A DNA stretch of 64,000 nt from Taklimakanibacter sp050251035 (lineage in GTDB: Bacteria; Pseudomonadota; Alphaproteobacteria; Rhizobiales; Aestuariivirgaceae), in assembly GCA_050251035.1 (NCBI GenBank), contig JBFWNN010000016.1:1-64000 (forward strand), given 5' to 3'. Of the stretch, positions 1-8,303 are shown one piece after another. Each line of letters opens with the position of its first letter. Positions within the stretch are counted from its first letter, which is position 1. A model generated the notes under the pieces. The model was not told where the DNA came from. It saw nothing but the letters and a program-made list of their open reading frames with translations, and did no database searches. The position numbers were made by a program, and so were the translations under genes.

Positions 1-1186
1 CCTGATGAGCGCTTTCGTTCCGTCGAGCGACGCGGTGGTCGTCGAGCGCCTGCTGGACGCCGGAGCGACCATAACCGGCAAGCTCAACATGGACGATTTC
101 GGCTTTGCCGGAACGAGCGAGACCAGCGCCTATGGCGTCATCCGCAATCCCAGAAACCCGGCCTATTCGGCCGGCGGCTCCTCCGGCGGCTGCGGTGCGG
201 CCGTGGTGACGGGCGACGTCGATATCGCAATCGCCGTCGATCAGGGCGGAAGCGGGCGCATCCCGGCCGCGTGGTGCGGCGCGGTCGCCTTGAAGCCGAC
301 TCACGGCCTGGTGCCGAGCCATGGCATCACCTATCTCGATCATACGATCGATTTCGTGACGCCGATCACCCGCAGCGTCGCCGAGGTGGCGCTGGTCATG
401 GAAGTCATCGCCGGGGACGATCCGCGCGACCCGCAATGGGTCCGCGGCCCCATCCGCACGGAACCCTACAGGCAGGCGCTCGGCCAATCCGTGAACGGTC
501 TGCGGGTCGGCGTTCTGACAGAAGGTCTCGATATCCCGACGCTTGCGCCTGACGTCGGAGCGGCTTTCGCCAGGGCGCTCGCGACAATCGAGAAGCTCGG
601 CGCCCTTGTCGAACCGGTCTCCTTCCCGCTGTGGGCGCACGGCCAGGCGATCTGGAACGGCTTTGCCGCCCACAGCATCTCGGTGATGATCGAATCGAAC
701 CAGGAAGGCTATGGGCGGCTCGGCCTGTGCGACACCGCCTGGCAACAGGCCTTCGCGGATGCGCGCCGGGCGCGCGGCGACGCGTTTCCGCCCTATATGA
801 AGATGCTCATGATCCTCGGCGCCTATCTGCGGCGCGACTACGGCAGCGTGTATTTCGGCAAGGCGACGAACCTGCGCTTCAAGATGCGCCAGGACTTCGA
901 CCGCGTGTTCGACCGCTTCGACGTCATCCTCACGCCGACCATCCCGATGACGGCCTTCAAGCTGCTGACCTCGCCGCCCAGCATTGCCGAACTCGGGCAG
1001 CGCGCCGCCGGCATGTGCCAGAACACCTATCCGCTCAACATCACCGGCAATCCGGCCTTGACCGTGCCGTGCGGTGAAGGGGAAAACGGTCTCCCGGTCG
1101 GCCTGCAGATCATCGCCCGGCATTTTCACGACGCGACGGCCATCCGCCTTGCGCACGCTTTCGAGGAGGCTTCCGGTGGCGGGTGA
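1..1186 (+). CDS. Amidase-signature family hydrolase, 5'-truncated by window edge
   Basis: This enzyme would hydrolyse a C-N amide bond with the Ser-cisSer-Lys triad of the amidase signature family (GatA/AmdA-like). The visible 394 residues carry the glycine/serine-rich AGGSSGGCGAAV segment, followed by a DQGGSGRIPAAWCG stretch that holds the catalytic serine, then LKPTHGLVPSHG. The upstream part with the catalytic lysine is missing because the reading frame is open to base 2. An internal ATG at 5 is therefore unlikely to be the true start. The stop overlaps the start of the next ABC ATPase gene by 11 bp, so an amide may be imported by that transporter. The substrate is unknown. Confidence 0.9.
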   Translation, partial: LMSAFVPSSDAVVVERLLDAGATITGKLNMDDFGFAGTSETSAYGVIRNPRNPAYSAGGSSGGCGAAVVTGDVDIAIAVDQGGSGRIPAAWCGAVALKPTHGLVPSHGITYLDHTIDFVTPITRSVAEVALVMEVIAGDDPRDPQWVRGPIRTEPYRQALGQSVNGLRVGVLTEGLDIPTLAPDVGAAFARALATIEKLGALVEPVSFPLWAHGQAIWNGFAAHSISVMIESNQEGYGRLGLCDTAWQQAFADARRARGDAFPPYMKMLMILGAYLRRDYGSVYFGKATNLRFKMRQDFDRVFDRFDVILTPTIPMTAFKLLTSPPSIAELGQRAAGMCQNTYPLNITGNPALTVPCGEGENGLPVGLQIIARHFHDATAIRLAHAFEEASGGG

Positions 1187-2159
1187 GCCCATTCTCAAAG
1201 TTCGCGACCTTGCGACGCATTTCGAGCTGTCCGGCGGGACCGTCAGGGCGACCGACGGAGTCGATCTCGACATCGAAGCGGGCGAAATACTCACCGTCGT
1301 CGGCGAATCGGGCTCCGGCAAGAGCGTCACGGCCTTGTCGATCATGCGTCTGATCGCGCCCCCCGGCCATATCGTGCGTGGTCAGATCAGCCTTGGCGGG
1401 CGCGATCTGCTGAGCCTGTCGCCACGGGCGATGCAGGAGGTGCGCGGCCGCGCGATGGCGATGGTGTTCCAGAACCCTTATGCCGCGCTCCATCCGATGT
1501 ATCGCATCGGGCAGCAGATGAACGAGGCGATCAGGCTCAACACCGCGCATAAGAAGGATTCCCGTGCGAAAGCCATCGAGCTCCTGACCCGGATCCATGT
1601 CGAGGACCCGGAAAGCGTGCTGAACAGCTACCCCTTCGAGGTCAGCGCCGGCATATGTCAGCGGGTGATGCTCGCGATCGCGCTGGCCGCGCGTCCCGCA
1701 CTCCTCATCGCCGACGAGCCGACAACCAATCTCGACGCGCTCGCCCAGGCCGAGATCCTCGGCCTGATCAAGGAGATGCGTGCCGCCTACGGCATGTCGG
1801 TGCTGCTCATCACGCATGATTTCGGGGTCGTCTCCACAATGGCGGACCGTGTCCTCGTGATGTATGCCGGGCGGCCGGTGGAAACCGGCCCCGCCCGTGC
1901 GATCCTGGCGCAGCCAGCGCATCCTTATGCCAAGGGCCTGATCGCCTCGGTGATGAATGCCAGGACAAGGGCGCGGCGGTTGACCCAGATCAGCGGCGAA
2001 GCGCCGGACGTGATGCACTTGCCTCCCGGCTGCAGCTTCCGCCCCCGCTGTCCGGAAGCCTTCGGCCAGTGCGAACAGGATCCGCCGATGAGCGATCGCG
2101 ACAGTGTCCACAAAGCGCGTTGCTGGCGCGTGACGGCCGAGGGAGTCGGCCATGGCTGA
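1176..2159 (+). CDS. Opp/Dpp-type peptide ABC transporter ATP-binding protein (DppD-like)
   Basis: ATPase subunit of an oligopeptide/nickel-type importer, 327 aa. Walker A is GESGSGKS, Walker B is LLIADEPTT, and the H-loop histidine is present in LLITHDFGVV. The C-terminal oligopeptide-type extension contains CSFRPRCP. I chose the GTG at 1176 because GAGGAGG lies 6 bp upstream (1163-1169) and the protein then begins directly with the ABC fold; an in-frame ATG at 1074 would overlap the amidase by more than 110 bp. The ABC signature is unusual: VSAGICQRV replaces the common LSGGMRQRV. It overlaps the amidase (11 bp) and the next ATPase (8 bp). Permeases and binding protein would lie left of the window. 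Confidence 0.88.
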   Translation: MAGEPILKVRDLATHFELSGGTVRATDGVDLDIEAGEILTVVGESGSGKSVTALSIMRLIAPPGHIVRGQISLGGRDLLSLSPRAMQEVRGRAMAMVFQNPYAALHPMYRIGQQMNEAIRLNTAHKKDSRAKAIELLTRIHVEDPESVLNSYPFEVSAGICQRVMLAIALAARPALLIADEPTTNLDALAQAEILGLIKEMRAAYGMSVLLITHDFGVVSTMADRVLVMYAGRPVETGPARAILAQPAHPYAKGLIASVMNARTRARRLTQISGEAPDVMHLPPGCSFRPRCPEAFGQCEQDPPMSDRDSVHKARCWRVTAEGVGHG

Positions 2160-2916
2160 GCCGCTGATCGAAGCCCGCGGACTGCGCAAGCAATTCCGCC
2201 GGCATGGCGGTGGCGCCCCCGTGATCGCGGTCGACGATATCTCGCTGGCCATCCCGCCCGGACAGACCTTCGGCCTCGCCGGAACCTCGGCGGCGGGCAA
2301 GTCGACCATCGGGCGCATCATCATGGGTCTGACGCAAGGCGACGCTGGCGAAGTGAGCTTCGAAGGACACAAGCTTCCGGCAAGCGGGGCCTATTCGCGC
2401 GAGACGCGGGCGAAAATGCAGATGGTCTTCCAGAATCCGGTTCTCTCGATGAATCCCCGGCGCACCGCGGCGGCGACCATCGAGTTGCCGATGCAGACGC
2501 TGGGCATCGGCACCGCCAGGGAACGGCGCGAGCGCGTCGGCGAGCTTCTCAGTCTCGTGGGCTTGAGTCCACGCCATGCCCATTATTATCCCCATGAGTT
2601 CAGCGGCGGGCAGTGTCAGAGACTGGGGATCGCGCGTGCCTTGGCGAGCAAGCCACGCTTCGTCTTCCTCGATGAGCCGGTTTCGGCGCTTGACGTCTCC
2701 ATCCAGGCCCAGATCCTCAACCTCCTGAAGGATCTGCAGGAGAAATTCGCCCTCACCTATCTTTTCGTGGCCAACAACCTGAACGTCACACGTTTCATGT
2801 GCGACCACCTGGCCATCGTGCAGCGCGGCCGCATCGTCGAAGCCGGACCTACGGACGAAATCTTCGAAGCACCGAAGAGCGAGCATGCCAGGACGCTGCT
2901 GTCGGCCCTGATCTAA
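2152..2916 (+). CDS. Opp/Dpp-type peptide ABC transporter ATP-binding protein (DppF-like)
   Basis: Second ATPase of the Opp/Dpp-type importer, 254 aa, shorter than typical DppF/OppF because it lacks the C-terminal extension. Walker A is GTSAAGKS, the signature is FSGGQCQRLGIARAL and Walker B is FVFLDEPVSALD. The switch histidine normally found as SHD after Walker B is replaced in VANNLNV (His to Asn). Its start overlaps the upstream ATPase gene by 8 bp, indicating translational coupling. It ends 34 bp before the stop of a convergent SDR gene. Whether it hydrolyses ATP or only pairs with the DppD-like partner cannot be decided from sequence. Confidence 0.85.
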   Translation: MAEPLIEARGLRKQFRRHGGGAPVIAVDDISLAIPPGQTFGLAGTSAAGKSTIGRIIMGLTQGDAGEVSFEGHKLPASGAYSRETRAKMQMVFQNPVLSMNPRRTAAATIELPMQTLGIGTARERRERVGELLSLVGLSPRHAHYYPHEFSGGQCQRLGIARALASKPRFVFLDEPVSALDVSIQAQILNLLKDLQEKFALTYLFVANNLNVTRFMCDHLAIVQRGRIVEAGPTDEIFEAPKSEHARTLLSALI

Positions 2917-2950
2917 GACTCGTCCATGTGTCCGTGGGTGTCCGTGCGCC

Positions 2951-3685
2951 TCATATCCAGCTTTCGAGCCGCGTGTTCATCACCAGCTCGGCTACCGAAG
3001 CGGTGTTGGGAAGCCTGAGCAGGAAAGAGACCGTCTCGCCGATGGTCGCGGGCGATATCCGGTTGGCCGCCGGCGTGACGCCCGGAACGGCGGCGACGAA
3101 GTCGGTGTCGACCGCGCCCGGACAGAGGGCGGTGACGCGCACACCCTTCTCCCAGCCGGCGAATTTCGCGGCATGGGTGAGGGCCAGCACCGCATGCTTG
3201 GTCATCGCATAGGCGACCGAGACGGTGTCGCGATAGCGCTTGCCGTCGGTCGAGGCGATGTTGATGATGCGGCCGTTGCCGGATGTCTCGAGATGGGGCA
3301 GCGCCAGCCGGATCAGGCGGTACGGCGCCTTGACATTCACCACCCACATCTCGTCGAGCACGCTCTCATCGCCGCTCCGTAGATCGAGCGGCCGCAGGAT
3401 GCCGGCATTGTTGATCAGGGCGTCGATCCGGCCGAAACGGGCGATGGTCGCCTCGACCCATTCGGCCGCCGTCTCCGCCTGCGTCGCATCGAAGCGATGA
3501 ATGAGCGTGCGGGCCTCGTCGAGACCGACGAGATCGGCCGGCCGGCGCACGCCCAGCGATAGGGTGTAGCCGTCCTCGGCGAGACGCTGCGCGATGGCCC
3601 TGCCGATGCCGCGCGAGGCGCCCGAGATCATGACCACCCGGCCTGAAGGGCTCAGCATCTCATCCTTGGTTGCGGGCTCGGCCAT
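2951..3685 (-). CDS. SDR family NAD(P)-dependent oxidoreductase
   Basis: Classical short-chain dehydrogenase/reductase of 244 aa, a cytosolic NAD(P)-linked alcohol/ketone oxidoreductase. The N-terminal Rossmann motif is SGASRGIG, followed by NNAGIL, then the catalytic Ser in NIASTDG and the YAMTK version of YxxxK, so the triad is intact. It is the last gene of a minus-strand run with another SDR (3-bp gap) and a DHDPS-family lyase, downstream of a sugar-type ABC transporter. It probably oxidises or reduces an intermediate of the imported compound. Substrate unknown. Confidence 0.88.
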   Translation of the reverse strand: MAEPATKDEMLSPSGRVVMISGASRGIGRAIAQRLAEDGYTLSLGVRRPADLVGLDEARTLIHRFDATQAETAAEWVEATIARFGRIDALINNAGILRPLDLRSGDESVLDEMWVVNVKAPYRLIRLALPHLETSGNGRIINIASTDGKRYRDTVSVAYAMTKHAVLALTHAAKFAGWEKGVRVTALCPGAVDTDFVAAVPGVTPAANRISPATIGETVSFLLRLPNTASVAELVMNTRLESWI

Positions 3686-3688
3686 GTT

Positions 3689-4471
3689 TCAGAAAAGCCC
3701 CTGATAGACACCGCCGTCATTGACGATGTTCTGTCCGGTCATATAGCCGTTCTGCGCGCTGCACAGGAAGGCGATGAGGTCACCGCATTCCTTCGGATCG
3801 GCGAAGCGTCCGGCGGGCGTGCTCTTGAGACGGTCGGCGACGATCGCCTCATAGGTGGTGTTGCCGCGCGCCGCATGGGCATGGAGGTTGGTCTGCAGCG
3901 CATCGGTGTCGAAGAAGCCGGGCAGCACGCTGTTGATCACCACATTATGCATGACGAGCTCGCGCGCCATGGCGGCGATGGCGCCGGCGAGCGCCAGGCG
4001 GGCGGCATGGCTGTGGCCGAAATTCACCTGCGGAAACTTGATGAAGCTCACCGAGATGTTCACCACCCGGCCGAATTTTCTCTCGCACATGCCGGGCACG
4101 ACGGCGCGGATGAGCTCGAGCGCCGCATAGAAATGCGCCTCCATCCAATCGTCCCAGTCGCCGCGGCTCATGGTGCGGAAATTGTCCGGGATCTGGCGCT
4201 TGCCCGGATTGGTGATGAGGATGTCGGGATCGGGACAGGCTTTGAGCACCGCAGAGCGGCCCTCGGGCGTCGTGACATCGGCCGGGATGACGTCGACCTT
4301 CACGCCCGTCGCGGCGCGGATATCGCGCGCGGCGCCGTCGAGCGTCTCCACATGGCGCGCGACGAGCGTGACGTTGACGCCCTCCCCCGCCAGGGCGCGG
4401 GCCGCCGCGCGGCCCAAGCCCTTGCTGCCGCCGCAGACCAGAGCGTGACGCCCTTTGATGCCGAGATCCAT
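3689..4471 (-). CDS. Divergent SDR family protein with altered YxxxK motif
   Basis: An SDR-fold protein of 260 aa with CGGSKGLG as nucleotide-binding motif and the usual C-terminal DGGVYQGLF end. The central NNAG element reads TNPG (88-91). Where YxxxK is expected the protein reads S-H-A-A-R (154-158), so both catalytic Tyr and Lys are replaced, although the following LALAG helix aligns well. Tyr-less SDR subfamilies with comparable sequence exist, so this may be a functional variant or a binding protein. It lies between an SDR with a normal triad (3-bp gap) and a DHDPS-family lyase (11-bp gap) in one minus-strand operon. Confidence 0.82.
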   Translation of the reverse strand: MDLGIKGRHALVCGGSKGLGRAAARALAGEGVNVTLVARHVETLDGAARDIRAATGVKVDVIPADVTTPEGRSAVLKACPDPDILITNPGKRQIPDNFRTMSRGDWDDWMEAHFYAALELIRAVVPGMCERKFGRVVNISVSFIKFPQVNFGHSHAARLALAGAIAAMARELVMHNVVINSVLPGFFDTDALQTNLHAHAARGNTTYEAIVADRLKSTPAGRFADPKECGDLIAFLCSAQNGYMTGQNIVNDGGVYQGLF

Positions 4472-4482
4472 GACTGTTCCTT

Positions 4483-5388
4483 TCAGAGAAGGCCGAGCTC
4501 GGCCAAACCCTTCTTCAGACCTTTCAGCGCTTCACCTTCGAGCGCCCGCAAGGGTGCCCGCGGCCTGCCGCCGCCCGGCAGGCCCTGCAGGTCCATGGCC
4601 GCCTTGGTCGCCGGATAGAGCGTGCGGCCGCCAGAGGTGCAGAGATCGGTCAGCTTGCGGCCCAAGGCCTGCAGGCGATTGGCCTGCGCCTTGTCGCCGC
4701 GCTTCGGCGCCGTGTAGAGATCGAGCCCGCCCGGCGACCACATATTGGGGAAGCAGTCGATCGTGCCGTCGGCGCCGAGCTCGACCGCCGGCACGCCAAA
4801 GACCGAAGAGGGCCCGCAAAAGACCCTGAGCGTCTGATGCACGGCGAGATAGGTCGCATAATAATTGTTCCAGTCGCCCGAGCTTTCCTTTACCCCCACG
4901 ACCTTGTCGAACCGGCCTAAGCGCGCGACCAGCGCCGGACTCAAGGCATTCACCGCATTGCCCGGGATATTATAGAGAATGATCGGCAGGCCGACGGCCT
5001 TATCCACATCGGCATAATGCGCATGGATCTCGTCATCGGTCAGCTTGACGAAATAAGGCGGCAGGATCAGCGCGCCGTCAGCGCCCGCCGTCTCGGCCGC
5101 CAAGGTGAGCGCCACCGTCTCGGCCACCGTCACCGCGCCAGTGCCGACAATGAGCGTGCCGCGGCCCGCCATGGCTTCTTTGGCGACAACGAACAGCCGT
5201 TTGCGCTCCTCGTGGGCGAGCGCCCAGAATTCACCGGTGCAGCCGCCGACCACCAGGCCGGTCGCACCCGCCTGCATCAGGCGATCGATGTTCCTGGCGA
5301 AGCCCGCCTCGTCGATGCGGCCATCATCGTGGAAAGCCGTGGTGATGGCGGGCATCGGCCCTGACCAGTTGACGCTCGTCCTATCCAT
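4483..5388 (-). CDS. Dihydrodipicolinate synthase/N-acetylneuraminate lyase family protein
   Basis: Class I Schiff-base aldolase/lyase of 301 aa. GGCTGEFWAL (48-57) matches the GTTGE oxoacid-binding loop. Tyr139 in YNIPG and Lys167 in VGVKESS are the conserved proton-shuttle and Schiff-base residues. The family includes dapA, sialic acid lyase, KDG aldolase and hydroxyproline-pathway deaminase. The genomic setting (SDRs plus sugar-type ABC transporter) favours a catabolic aldolase or dehydratase acting on a 2-keto acid rather than lysine biosynthesis. Exact substrate not determinable. Confidence 0.88.
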   Translation of the reverse strand: MDRTSVNWSGPMPAITTAFHDDGRIDEAGFARNIDRLMQAGATGLVVGGCTGEFWALAHEERKRLFVVAKEAMAGRGTLIVGTGAVTVAETVALTLAAETAGADGALILPPYFVKLTDDEIHAHYADVDKAVGLPIILYNIPGNAVNALSPALVARLGRFDKVVGVKESSGDWNNYYATYLAVHQTLRVFCGPSSVFGVPAVELGADGTIDCFPNMWSPGGLDLYTAPKRGDKAQANRLQALGRKLTDLCTSGGRTLYPATKAAMDLQGLPGGGRPRAPLRALEGEALKGLKKGLAELGLL

Positions 5389-5403
5389 GAATGACCTGCT
5401 CCA

Positions 5404-6483
5404 TCATCGACGCGTGTTGAGTCTTCGTCCGCTCGCCTGATCGAAGACGTGTAGCCTATCGCGGCGCAGCTCGAAGGGCACCGTATCGCCCGCCGCAAGC
5501 CTATGATCGCCGGGAACCCGCGCCGTGAAGGTGACGCCGCCGGCGGTCAGCGTCACGATCGATTCATGGCCGGTCGGCTCGACAATGCGAATGGCCGCCT
5601 TGTCGCTGCCGGTGCCGATCAGGACATCCTCGGGCCTGACGCCCACCGTGACCTTCTGCGCACCATCGTCGAGATCGAGCGCCGGCCGCGGCAGGACGAC
5701 CGTGAGCTCGCCCAGATGCAGGACGCACTGCCGGTCGTCCGCGGCCACGGCGCCATCGACCAGCGTCATGGCCGGCGTGCCGATGAAGCTCGCGACGAAG
5801 CGGTTGGCTGGCCGGTGATAGATCTCGCCTGGCGTGTCGAACTGCTGCAATTCGCCGCCCTGCATCACCGCGATGCGGGTCGACATGGTCATCGCCTCGA
5901 GCTGGTCATGGGTGACATAGACCATGGTCTTGCCGAGGCGGCGATGCAATTCGATCAGTTCGGCGCGCATATGGGCGCGGAGCTTGGCGTCGAGATTGGA
6001 CAATGGCTCATCGAGCAGGAAGACCTTGGGTTCGCGCACCAATGCGCGTCCGAGCGCCACGCGCTGCTGCTGGCCGCCGGAGAGCTGCCTGGGCTTGCGG
6101 TCGAGCAGCGGACCGAGCTGCAGGAGGTCCGCCACCGCCTTCACCCTGGCCGGGCGATCGGCCTTGGGCACGCCGCGCTTGCGCAAGGGATAGGCGATGT
6201 TCTCGGCCACCGTCATGTGCGGATAGAGGGCATAGGACTGGAACACCATGGCGATGTCGCGGGCCGCGGGAGGCTGGTCGTTGACCACCGTGTCGCCGAT
6301 GAGGATATGTCCGCCGCTCGGCTGTTCGAGGCCGGCCAGCATGCGCAAGGTCGTCGTCTTGCCGCAGCCCGAGGGCCCGAGCAGCGAGACGAACTCGCCC
6401 GAGCGGATGGTGAGATCGAGCTTAGGGATCGCCACGACGGAGCCGAAGGCCTTGCGGACGTTATCGAAGGTTACGGCGACCAA
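5404..6483 (-). CDS. Sugar-type ABC transporter ATP-binding protein (UgpC/MalK family)
   Basis: Energy-coupling subunit of a CUT1 importer, 359 aa from the proposed TTG start. Walker A GPSGCGKT, signature LSGGQQQRVALGRAL, Walker B VFLLDEPLSNLD and an H-loop in THDQLEAM are all intact, followed by a C-terminal TOBE/regulatory domain as in MalK and UgpC. TTG at 6483 is preferred because the protein then begins VAVTFDNVRKAFG, as family members do, with AAGGA a few bases upstream. An ATG at 6525 would add 14 residues and overlap the permease gene. It follows two permeases and a binding protein in one operon. Confidence 0.88.
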   Translation of the reverse strand: MVAVTFDNVRKAFGSVVAIPKLDLTIRSGEFVSLLGPSGCGKTTTLRMLAGLEQPSGGHILIGDTVVNDQPPAARDIAMVFQSYALYPHMTVAENIAYPLRKRGVPKADRPARVKAVADLLQLGPLLDRKPRQLSGGQQQRVALGRALVREPKVFLLDEPLSNLDAKLRAHMRAELIELHRRLGKTMVYVTHDQLEAMTMSTRIAVMQGGELQQFDTPGEIYHRPANRFVASFIGTPAMTLVDGAVAADDRQCVLHLGELTVVLPRPALDLDDGAQKVTVGVRPEDVLIGTGSDKAAIRIVEPTGHESIVTLTAGGVTFTARVPGDHRLAAGDTVPFELRRDRLHVFDQASGRRLNTRR

Positions 6484-6502
6484 TATGCGATCCTTTCCGG
6501 GC

Positions 6503-7339
6503 TCAGCCCTTGACCCCGCCGGCACCGAAGCCCTTGGTGAGATGGCTCTGCAGGAAGGTGAAGATGACGATGAGCGGGATGCTCATCATGACGGAGGCCG
6601 CCATCAGCAGTGACCACTCGATGTTGAAGGAGGTGATGAGCATGTTCATGACGCCGGTGGTGAGCGGACGCGCCTGGTCTGAATTCACCAACACCAAGGC
6701 ATAGAGATATTCGTTCCAGGCGAGGATGAAGGTGAAGAGCGCGGTCGAGATGATGCCGGGCAGCGCCTGCGGCAGGACGACGTCGATGAAGGCGCCGATG
6801 CGGCTGGCGCCGTCGACCAGGGCCGCGGATTCGAGGTCCTCGGGGATCCCCGCCATGAAGGAGCGCAGCAGCCAGAGCGCATAGGGCAGCGCGAAGGTCG
6901 TATAGGCGATGACGAGGCTCGGCAGCGTGTTGGCGAGGCCGATCTTCACCATCAGGAGATAGAGCGGCAGGATCAGCACCACCGAGGGCAGGAGATAGGT
7001 GAAGAGCACGAGGGTGGCGAGCGTCTCGCGGCCTTTATACGAGAAACGCACCAGGCTGTAGGCGCCGAGCGTGCCGATCAGCACGACGAGCGCCGTGGTC
7101 GAGAATGCGAGCACCATCGAATTGGCGAAATAGCGCAGGAACGGCGTCTCCCACAGCATGCGGGCATAGTGCTCGAAGGTGATGGTGCGGGGGATGAGCG
7201 AGGGCGGGATGCGGATGAGCTCGCTCTGCGGGCGCAGCGACGTCACCACCATCCAGATCAGCGGGAAGGAGACGACGAGCACCAGAGTCCAGGCCAGGAG
7301 GCTGATGCCGATCGTCCTGATGGCTCGCCGCGCGCTCAT
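6503..7339 (-). CDS. Carbohydrate-type ABC transporter permease (MalG-like)
   Basis: Inner-membrane permease of 278 aa with about six hydrophobic segments. The N-terminal segment is followed by the periplasmic loop seen in MalG relatives. The ATPase-coupling EAA-type loop reads ESAALVDGASRIGAFIDVVLPQ. It overlaps the upstream MalF-like permease gene by 4 bp (ATGA) and lies 19 bp before the proposed start of the ATPase gene, so the order is binding protein, MalF-like, MalG-like, ATPase. Transported compound unknown; CUT1 systems carry sugars, polyols and glycerol phosphate. Confidence 0.9.
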   Translation of the reverse strand: MSARRAIRTIGISLLAWTLVLVVSFPLIWMVVTSLRPQSELIRIPPSLIPRTITFEHYARMLWETPFLRYFANSMVLAFSTTALVVLIGTLGAYSLVRFSYKGRETLATLVLFTYLLPSVVLILPLYLLMVKIGLANTLPSLVIAYTTFALPYALWLLRSFMAGIPEDLESAALVDGASRIGAFIDVVLPQALPGIISTALFTFILAWNEYLYALVLVNSDQARPLTTGVMNMLITSFNIEWSLLMAASVMMSIPLIVIFTFLQSHLTKGFGAGGVKG

Positions 7340-8229
7340 GCCTGCCGCTCCCGCGCGCGATGCAGGTAGACCAGCATGAAGGCCAGCATGATCAGCATCA
7401 TGGCGACCGCATAGGCGGCCGCCATGCCCATGCGGTTGAGGCCGAAGGCCTCCTGATAGACGATGAGCGGCAAGGTGCGGGTATTGTTCAGAGGCCCGCC
7501 GCCGGTCAGAAGGAAGATGAGGTCGAATTCCTTGAAGTCCCAGATGGCGCGCAGCAGGATCACGATGGTCAGCACGTCCCTGAGCTGCGGCAAGGTGATG
7601 TCGAAGAAGCGCCCGACGGGCCCCGCACCGTCCATGGTGGCGGCCTCGTAGAGCTGCTCGGGGATCGTCTGCAGCCGCGCCAGCACGGCGATGACGACGA
7701 AGGGGAAGAACTTCCAGGCGCCGACGGCGATGACGCTCGCCATGGCATTGGGCATGCTGCCCAGCCAGTCGAGCGGCATGTCGATGATGCCGATCCTGAT
7801 CAGGAGATGGCTCAAAATGCCGTAGAGGTCGTTGAAGATCCAGCGCCAGGCCAGCACCGCCACCACGGTCGAGATGAAATAGGGAAACAGCACCAGGCTC
7901 CGCGCGAGCGAGCGCAGGAAGATGTTCTGGTTGAGGATCACGGCCATGGCCACGCCGACGACGATCTGCAGGACGAGCGTGCCCATGGTCCAGACCAGGG
8001 TGACGGCGAGCGAGAACCAGAAGGTGCCGGCGCCCAGGATCTGCGCGTAATTGTCGAGGCCGACCCAGCTGCCCTGGAGCGTCGGCGTGTAGATCGAGAA
8101 CAGCGACAGATAGATGGCGAAGAACAACGGATAGACGATGACCGCGCTCAGGACCAGAACGGTCGGCGCGATCAGAAGAAGCCCCAGGAGGCTGTAGCGC
8201 CTGTCAAGGCTGATCCGGCTATGAGTCAT
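7336..8229 (-). CDS. Carbohydrate-type ABC transporter permease (MalF/UgpA-like)
   Basis: Inner-membrane permease of 297 aa with six predicted hydrophobic helices, the first at about residues 15-35. The coupling loop reads YEAATMDGAGPVGRFFDITLPQ, a good EAA motif. It is the first membrane gene behind the binding-protein gene, separated by 74 bp that contain a stem-loop (8263-8296), and overlaps the next permease by 4 bp. Forms a heterodimeric channel with the MalG-like subunit. Confidence 0.9.
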   Translation of the reverse strand: MTHSRISLDRRYSLLGLLLIAPTVLVLSAVIVYPLFFAIYLSLFSIYTPTLQGSWVGLDNYAQILGAGTFWFSLAVTLVWTMGTLVLQIVVGVAMAVILNQNIFLRSLARSLVLFPYFISTVVAVLAWRWIFNDLYGILSHLLIRIGIIDMPLDWLGSMPNAMASVIAVGAWKFFPFVVIAVLARLQTIPEQLYEAATMDGAGPVGRFFDITLPQLRDVLTIVILLRAIWDFKEFDLIFLLTGGGPLNNTRTLPLIVYQEAFGLNRMGMAAAYAVAMMLIMLAFMLVYLHRARERQA

Positions 8230-8262
8230 CTCATCAAGACGATAGCACGCAATTCCGATGAC

Positions 8263-8296
8263 TTTCCCCTCCTCCCGTTTGCGGGAGAAGGGGAAG
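8263..8296. repeat. Palindromic REP-like stem-loop between binding protein and permease genes
   Basis: Arms TTTCCCCTCCTCCCG (8263-8277) and CGGGAGAAGGGGAAG (8282-8296) pair with two mismatches around a 4-base loop. A similar element lies at 35709-35748, also directly behind a substrate-binding-protein gene. Such intercistronic hairpins often protect the upstream mRNA or lower expression of downstream genes. No T-run follows on the transcribed strand, so it is probably not a complete intrinsic terminator. Confidence 0.6.
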
Positions 8297-8303
8297 TTGT
8301 TGA

